The position numbers and the translations under genes were made by a program. Below, piece after piece: positions 5,587-8,666 of a stretch of DNA of 8,666 nt. Positions within the stretch are counted from its first letter, which is position 1. Each line of letters opens with the position of its first letter. The notes beneath the pieces were generated by a model. That model made no database searches. It saw nothing but the letters and a program-made list of their open reading frames with translations, and had not been told where the DNA came from. Origin of the DNA: Hyphomicrobiaceae bacterium (GTDB lineage Bacteria > Pseudomonadota > Alphaproteobacteria > Rhizobiales > Hyphomicrobiaceae); NCBI GenBank assembly GCA_025359005.1, contig JANYHP010000009.1, forward strand, positions 1 to 8,666, written 5' to 3'.

Positions 5587-6903
5587 TCACCGACCCAGCA
5601 GCATCAGCCCCACGCCACCAGCCGCCGCGACGGCGAGCACGGCGATGATGGTCCAATGCCGCCACAGCAGCAGCACCGCGCTGACCACCGCCAGCGCGAC
5701 GATGCGCCAGTCGATGGTTGTCACGTCGGGCACCAGCAGCTTCAACGGCCCCCACGACTGCGGCGTGACGCGCGCGAAGAACACGTGCAGGGCAAACCAC
5801 ACCGTCAAATTCAAAATGACGCCCACCACCGCCGCCGTGATGCCGGCCAGCGCCGCTTTCAATCGCGGTTGGCTGTTGAGCCATTCGACATAAGGCGCGC
5901 CGGTGAATACCCATAAAAAGCACGGCGCGAAGGTTGCCCACACAGTGATGATCGCGCCGGCCAGCCCCATCGCGACCGAGGGTCCGCTGCCACCATGGCG
6001 GAAGCCGGCGAGGAAGCCGACGAACTCGGTCACCAGAATGAGCGGGCCGGGCGTCGTCTCGGCGAGGCCGAGCCCGTCGAGCATCTCGCCGGCGGTGATC
6101 CAGCCGTACTGGCTCGCCACGTCCTGCCCCATGTAGGCGAGCACCGCATAGGCCCCGCCGAACGTGACGACAGCCAACTTGGAGAAGAACCAGCCAATCT
6201 GCGAGAGCACATGCGTTTTGCCGAACAGTGCCGCCACCGCCAGCAGCGGGCCGACCCAGATGCCGAACCACAAGGCTGCCGTACCGAGCATGCGAGAGAC
6301 GGGGATATTGGGCAGCGCCGCAGTTGCCGTCGCAGCTTTTGCGCCCTGCCCCAAGGCCAGCAGGTAGCCGATCAACCCAGCGCCTGCGACGATCAACGGG
6401 TACGGCGCGCCGAAAAAGAAAATCGCCACGAACGACAGCGCGGCCAGCACCCAATGCTCGCGCCCCTTGAGCGCACGCTTGGAGATACGCAGCAGCGCTT
6501 CCACCACCACCACCAGCACGGCCGCCTTGATGCCGAGAAAAATCGCAGCCAGCGCCGGCACCTGTCCATAGAGCGCATAAATCAGCGATAGCGCGAAGAT
6601 CACCGCCGCACCGGGTAACACGAACAGCAAACCCGCCGTCAGCCCGCCCCGGATGCCGTGCAGCCGCCAACCGATGTAGGTGGCGAGTTGCATCGCCTCG
6701 GGGCCGGGTAGCAACATGCAGAAATTGAGCGCGTTGAGAAAGCGCGCATCGTCGATCCACTTGCGCTCGTCGACCAGCATCTTGTGCATCAGAGCGATTT
6801 GTCCCGTCGGTCCGCCGAACGACAGCAGACCGATCTTCAGCCAGACCCTGAAGGCCTCGGCATAGGTGGGCGTCACGGTCGGCATGGGCAGTTCGTCTTT
6901 CAT
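5587..6903 (-). CDS. chrA: Chromate transporter ChrA (long, two-domain CHR family)
   Basis: ChrA is an inner-membrane transporter that lowers cytoplasmic chromate, probably by proton-coupled efflux. At 438 residues it is the long form with two homologous halves. The N-terminal half has GLLSFGGPTGQIALM (FGG 29-31) and LNFCMLLPGPEAMQLATYIGWRLHG (PGP 66-68). The C-terminal half repeats them as VVTFGGAYAVLAYM (FGG 248-250) and GLAETTPGPLILVTEFVGFLAG (PGP 285-287). Long hydrophobic stretches run through the protein, about ten to twelve in all, for example 90-112, 118-140, 152-185, 312-334, 352-377 and 400-436. The ATG at 6903 has GGGGA five bases upstream. It is downstream of the rhodanese-ChrB gene on the same strand but separated by 181 structured bases, so it may be cotranscribed with attenuation or have its own promoter. 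Confidence 0.96.
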   Translation of the reverse strand: MKDELPMPTVTPTYAEAFRVWLKIGLLSFGGPTGQIALMHKMLVDERKWIDDARFLNALNFCMLLPGPEAMQLATYIGWRLHGIRGGLTAGLLFVLPGAAVIFALSLIYALYGQVPALAAIFLGIKAAVLVVVVEALLRISKRALKGREHWVLAALSFVAIFFFGAPYPLIVAGAGLIGYLLALGQGAKAATATAALPNIPVSRMLGTAALWFGIWVGPLLAVAALFGKTHVLSQIGWFFSKLAVVTFGGAYAVLAYMGQDVASQYGWITAGEMLDGLGLAETTPGPLILVTEFVGFLAGFRHGGSGPSVAMGLAGAIITVWATFAPCFLWVFTGAPYVEWLNSQPRLKAALAGITAAVVGVILNLTVWFALHVFFARVTPQSWGPLKLLVPDVTTIDWRIVALAVVSAVLLLWRHWTIIAVLAVAAAGGVGLMLLGR

Positions 6904-6943
6904 GGATTATCCCCGTGATGGTTTGCCCGCTACCCGAGCGACT

Positions 6944-6966
6944 GCGAGAGGCTACTCGCCTCTCGC
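6944..6966 (-). other. Perfect 9-bp hairpin upstream of chrA
   Basis: GCGAGAGGC (6944-6952) and GCCTCTCGC (6958-6966) flank a five-base loop. On the minus-strand transcript the hairpin ends 40 bases before the chrA start codon. It could shield or tune the chrA leader, or be part of a longer repeat with the structure at 7000-7059. Confidence 0.6.
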
Positions 6967-6999
6967 GAACTCCCACCAGCGGCGCGGCCCGTGGACCAC

Positions 7000-7059
7000 C
7001 CAAGACGGGTTTCAAAAGGGCTACGCCCTTTTGTGGGGTCAAGGAGTGAAACCCCTTGG
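7000..7059 (-). repeat. Nested palindromic element in the chrB-chrA spacer
   Basis: An inner perfect hairpin, CAAAAGGGC (7013-7021), TAC loop, GCCCTTTTG (7025-7033), is enclosed by an outer stem. In the outer stem CCAAG (7000-7004) pairs with CTTGG (7055-7059) and GGGTTTC (7007-7013) with GAAACCC (7048-7054), with AC bulged at 7005-7006. C7013 is shared by the two stems. GGGGT and ACCCC within the same span could form a competing short stem. It begins 25 bases after the chrB stop. There is no trailing U-run, although the inner stem holds four A-T pairs. Candidate REP-like element, mRNA processing site or attenuator. Confidence 0.6.
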
Positions 7060-7084
7060 CTGTTTCATGCCGAAAATACTGGCC

Positions 7085-7900
7085 CTACGCTGGCTTCGAC
7101 GCGGGCCAGTTGTGCGTTTCGTCGGTCGCGTCGCGGCACCAGCGATAGAAGCAATCGTACAGCAGCACCATCGCATCGAGCTGGGCGAGATCGTCCTTGT
7201 ACAGACGCGAGGCACCAAGCGACGCGGCGACGAGGCCGGCAGCCTCCGGTTCGAGATCGAGGCGCGCGGTGTCGGCGCCGCGTACGATGCGCGCGAGATG
7301 GCGCAGTGGTTCGGACGTGAGCTTGAACTCTTCCACCATCACATCGAAGGTGCATAGTTCGCCGCGGTGGCTCCAATAGACACCGTCGATATCGAACGGC
7401 GTCGCGCCGAAGCGATCGGCCACGGCCGGCACTTCCGATGGCGCGACGAACAGGAACACCGCGCTCGGATCGACGAAGCGGCGGATCAGCCACGGGCACG
7501 CGATGCGATCGATCTTGGGCCGCGCGCGCGTGACCCAGACGGTGCGGCCCTTGGCGTCGCGCGGCGGCAGTTTGGCGGCGGGCACCATCATCTGGCCGGC
7601 GGCGGCCCAGGCCAGCGCGCCGCCCTCGAGCGATTGCGCCTCGACGCCTTCATGGCGTAGCCACGCGGCGACACCCTGACTGAGCTTGAGACCCTTCTGG
7701 CAGACGACGACGACGGATTGGCCGCGCACACTTCCAGCCCAGTCGGCGACGGTGCGAAAATCGCGGCGATGCGCGCCTGGAATGAGCCTGGGGTCGGCAT
7801 TGAAATCCTCATCGATGCAGGTGTCGATGATGACGGGAGCGCCGGGCGTGCCGATGAGGCGCGCAAGTTGGGGAACTGTGATTTCAGTGGGAGAGGGCAT
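7085..7900 (-). CDS. chrB: Sulfurtransferase/chromate resistance protein (rhodanese fused to ChrB C-terminal domain)
   Basis: The 271-residue protein joins two domains. Residues about 5-103 are rhodanese-like: TVPQLARLIGTPGAPVIIDTCIDEDF, then VVVVCQKGLKLSQGVAAWLRHEGVEAQSLEGG, with C67 at the catalytic position. Residues about 119-262 match the ChrB C-terminal domain: TVWVTRARPKIDRIACPWLIRRFVDPSAVFLFVAP, FGATPFDIDGVYWSHRGELCTFDVMVEEF, and LYDCFYRW. Classical ChrB has a different N-terminal region and regulates chr genes in some proteobacteria; the rhodanese variant is usually found beside chrA, and its biochemical role is not settled. ATG 7900 has AGGA six bases upstream. An open frame extends to 8026, but its extra residues are Cys/Arg-rich and lack a better start site. 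The symbol is applied by domain and neighbour, not by proven function. Confidence 0.9.
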   Translation of the reverse strand: MPSPTEITVPQLARLIGTPGAPVIIDTCIDEDFNADPRLIPGAHRRDFRTVADWAGSVRGQSVVVVCQKGLKLSQGVAAWLRHEGVEAQSLEGGALAWAAAGQMMVPAAKLPPRDAKGRTVWVTRARPKIDRIACPWLIRRFVDPSAVFLFVAPSEVPAVADRFGATPFDIDGVYWSHRGELCTFDVMVEEFKLTSEPLRHLARIVRGADTARLDLEPEAAGLVAASLGASRLYKDDLAQLDAMVLLYDCFYRWCRDATDETHNWPASKPA

Positions 7901-7919
7901 GATGCGTCCTTGTTTCTCA

Positions 7920-7935
7920 TTCGAGCGTGCTCGAA
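7920..7935. promoter_or_regulatory. Perfect 16-bp palindrome in the chrB leader
   Basis: TTCGAGC-GT-GCTCGAA lies 19 bases upstream of the chrB start codon and downstream of the proposed promoter. It has the shape of an operator for a dimeric regulator; blocking here would stop transcription of chrB and perhaps chrA. No regulator gene is visible in the window and I recognise no known consensus. Confidence 0.45.
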
Positions 7936-7996
7936 GGGGCGGGACGCGATCTTTGGGCCGGAGCCTCACGGGGCAATCGCTGCAGCCCCATGCGCG

Positions 7997-8026
7997 CTTA
8001 GTCGCAGCCTCGACGGACACTGTCAA
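7997..8026 (-). promoter_or_regulatory. Candidate promoter of chrB
   Basis: On the minus strand a perfect -35, TTGACA (8026-8021), is followed after 18 bases by ACTAAG (8002-7997), a poor -10. Transcription would begin near 7990, leaving a leader of about 90 bases that contains the palindrome at 7920-7935. The -35 also overlaps GACAGTGTC, a small palindrome. Confidence 0.35.
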
Positions 8027-8218
8027 TACAAAGCTGGTCCGGGATCAGAAGGTGCGCACGGCGCTCACATCAACGCCCGTCGATGGGCTCTCAACGGTCG
8101 TTTTTGCCGCGCGTGTAGCCTTCCACGACACTCAGCGACATTGCAAGAATAACAAAAACGTCGATCGAAGCGGCACACAACATTGTCCGCTGACACCGCA
8201 TCGTGACGTCTTATGCCT

Positions 8219-8239
8219 ACGGTCAAAAGTATTGACCGT
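8219..8239. promoter_or_regulatory. Perfect 8-bp dyad, ACGGTCAA/TTGACCGT
   Basis: ACGGTCAA (8219-8226) and TTGACCGT (8232-8239) flank the spacer AAGTA. It could be an operator or a small hairpin. The nearest gene starts on either side are chrB (about 320 bases) and tRNA-Gln (about 350 bases), so no target is obvious. Confidence 0.4.
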
Positions 8240-8506
8240 TGGTATGGCGCTTTGCTTGCGCATGCCGACACCACTTCGCCCAAGGCGGCATACAGGTGGC
8301 CACGCGGAGCCGGCCGGCACGCGCCGCCAGCGGCTGCACAAGTCAGAAATTTACACTTTCGGTCTTCGTCGTCGGAGGCTTGTCGTGGCTCCCCGCCCGT
8401 GTGACTGCCGCATGCGGGGCAGCTCAAATCGCGCGCGTCCATTCCGCAGTTACTTCAACGGCGCTGCGTGTTCATGGGATTGCCCGAGGAAAGTGCGCAC
8501 ATTGGC

Positions 8507-8535
8507 TTGCGTCCAGGGGCGACGGCGGCTACAAG
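8507..8535 (+). promoter_or_regulatory. Candidate promoter of tRNA-Gln
   Basis: TTGCGT (8507-8512) and TACAAG (8530-8535) have a 17-base spacer, with a predicted start near 8542 and a leader of about 50 bases. Consensus match is moderate. A small dyad ACGGCG-CA-CGCCGT (8566-8579) falls inside that leader. Confidence 0.3.
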
Positions 8536-8592
8536 GCTTCATCCCGCAAGGATCACACCCACCGCACGGCGCACGCCGTCGGTCAATGGTGA

Positions 8593-8666
<74 letters not shown>

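Larger units (their letters stand above)
7901..8592. other. Gene-poor region between chrB and tRNA-Gln
   Basis: Apart from candidate promoters (7997-8026, 8507-8535) and two dyads (7920-7935, 8219-8239) I find no supportable gene. Open frames on both strands have weak third-position GC bias compared with the neighbouring genes, lack ribosome binding sites and match no family I know. One plus-strand frame near 8345-8400 encodes a hydrophobic, signal-peptide-like run (KFTLSVFVVGGLSWLPARVTA), but without a convincing start. It could be decayed DNA beside the tRNA. Confidence 0.5.

Noticed and set aside
5471..7042. Long minus-strand ORF of 523 codons overlapping chrA
   Set aside because: It is the shadow of chrA in another frame; the product is Arg/Gly-rich without family features, while the chrA frame has full motifs.
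7901..8026. N-terminal extension of the rhodanese-ChrB protein
   Set aside because: The extra residues do not belong to the rhodanese domain, and ATG 7900 has a proper AGGA site; the extension would also run through the candidate promoter and palindrome.
8065..8442. Minus-strand Cys-rich ORF, 125 codons, with CPAC-like motif
   Set aside because: No ribosome binding site, weak codon bias and no spacing of cysteines that fits a known zinc ribbon.
8239..8592. Plus-strand ORF, 117 codons, with a hydrophobic run
   Set aside because: Starts without a ribosome binding site, has mixed codon use, and ends just before the tRNA; noted only as possible decay.

Overview
The window reads as chromosomal DNA of a high-GC alphaproteobacterium, most likely of the order Hyphomicrobiales (Bradyrhizobium/Xanthobacteraceae-like). 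This rests on the GC-rich third codon positions, on protein variants such as the short NifU/SufU-type scaffold directly followed by yidD, and on the run hisI, patatin, CBS protein. Genus and species cannot be fixed from the sequence alone.

Layout from left to right. (1) 1-393 is the C-terminal part of an OmpW-type outer-membrane barrel, broken by an in-frame TAG at 25-27 and closed by a clear intrinsic terminator at 441-471. (2) 485-769, minus strand, is an unrecognised 94-residue ORF that converges on that terminator. (3) 1005-1916 is mazG, a complete two-domain NTP pyrophosphohydrolase with a plausible promoter. (4) 1917-2228 has no gene but holds several strong inverted repeats. (5) 2229-2965, minus strand, is a translationally coupled pair: an Fe-S scaffold-like protein and yidD. 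(6) hisI runs divergently, then a 17-bp tandem repeat, then a patatin/RssA-like lipase; a two-CBS-domain protein converges on the lipase. (7) 5587-7900, minus strand, is a two-gene chromate resistance module: a rhodanese-ChrB fusion, a 181-bp structured spacer, then the transporter chrA. (8) 7901-8592 is gene-poor, with two dyads and candidate promoters. (9) 8593-8666 is a complete tRNA-Gln(CUG) with encoded CCA that ends exactly at the window edge.

Functionally this is mostly housekeeping: nucleotide pool cleaning (MazG), histidine synthesis (HisI), membrane protein insertion (YidD), Fe-S handling, lipid hydrolysis and nucleotide sensing (CBS). One stress module is present (ChrB-like/ChrA). 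I see no CRISPR array, transposase, phage gene or defence cluster, and nothing that I can defend as a wholly new system. The best leads are non-coding: the nested imperfect palindrome between chrB and chrA, the perfect dyads around the chromate genes, the structured region after mazG, and the nonsense codon in ompW.
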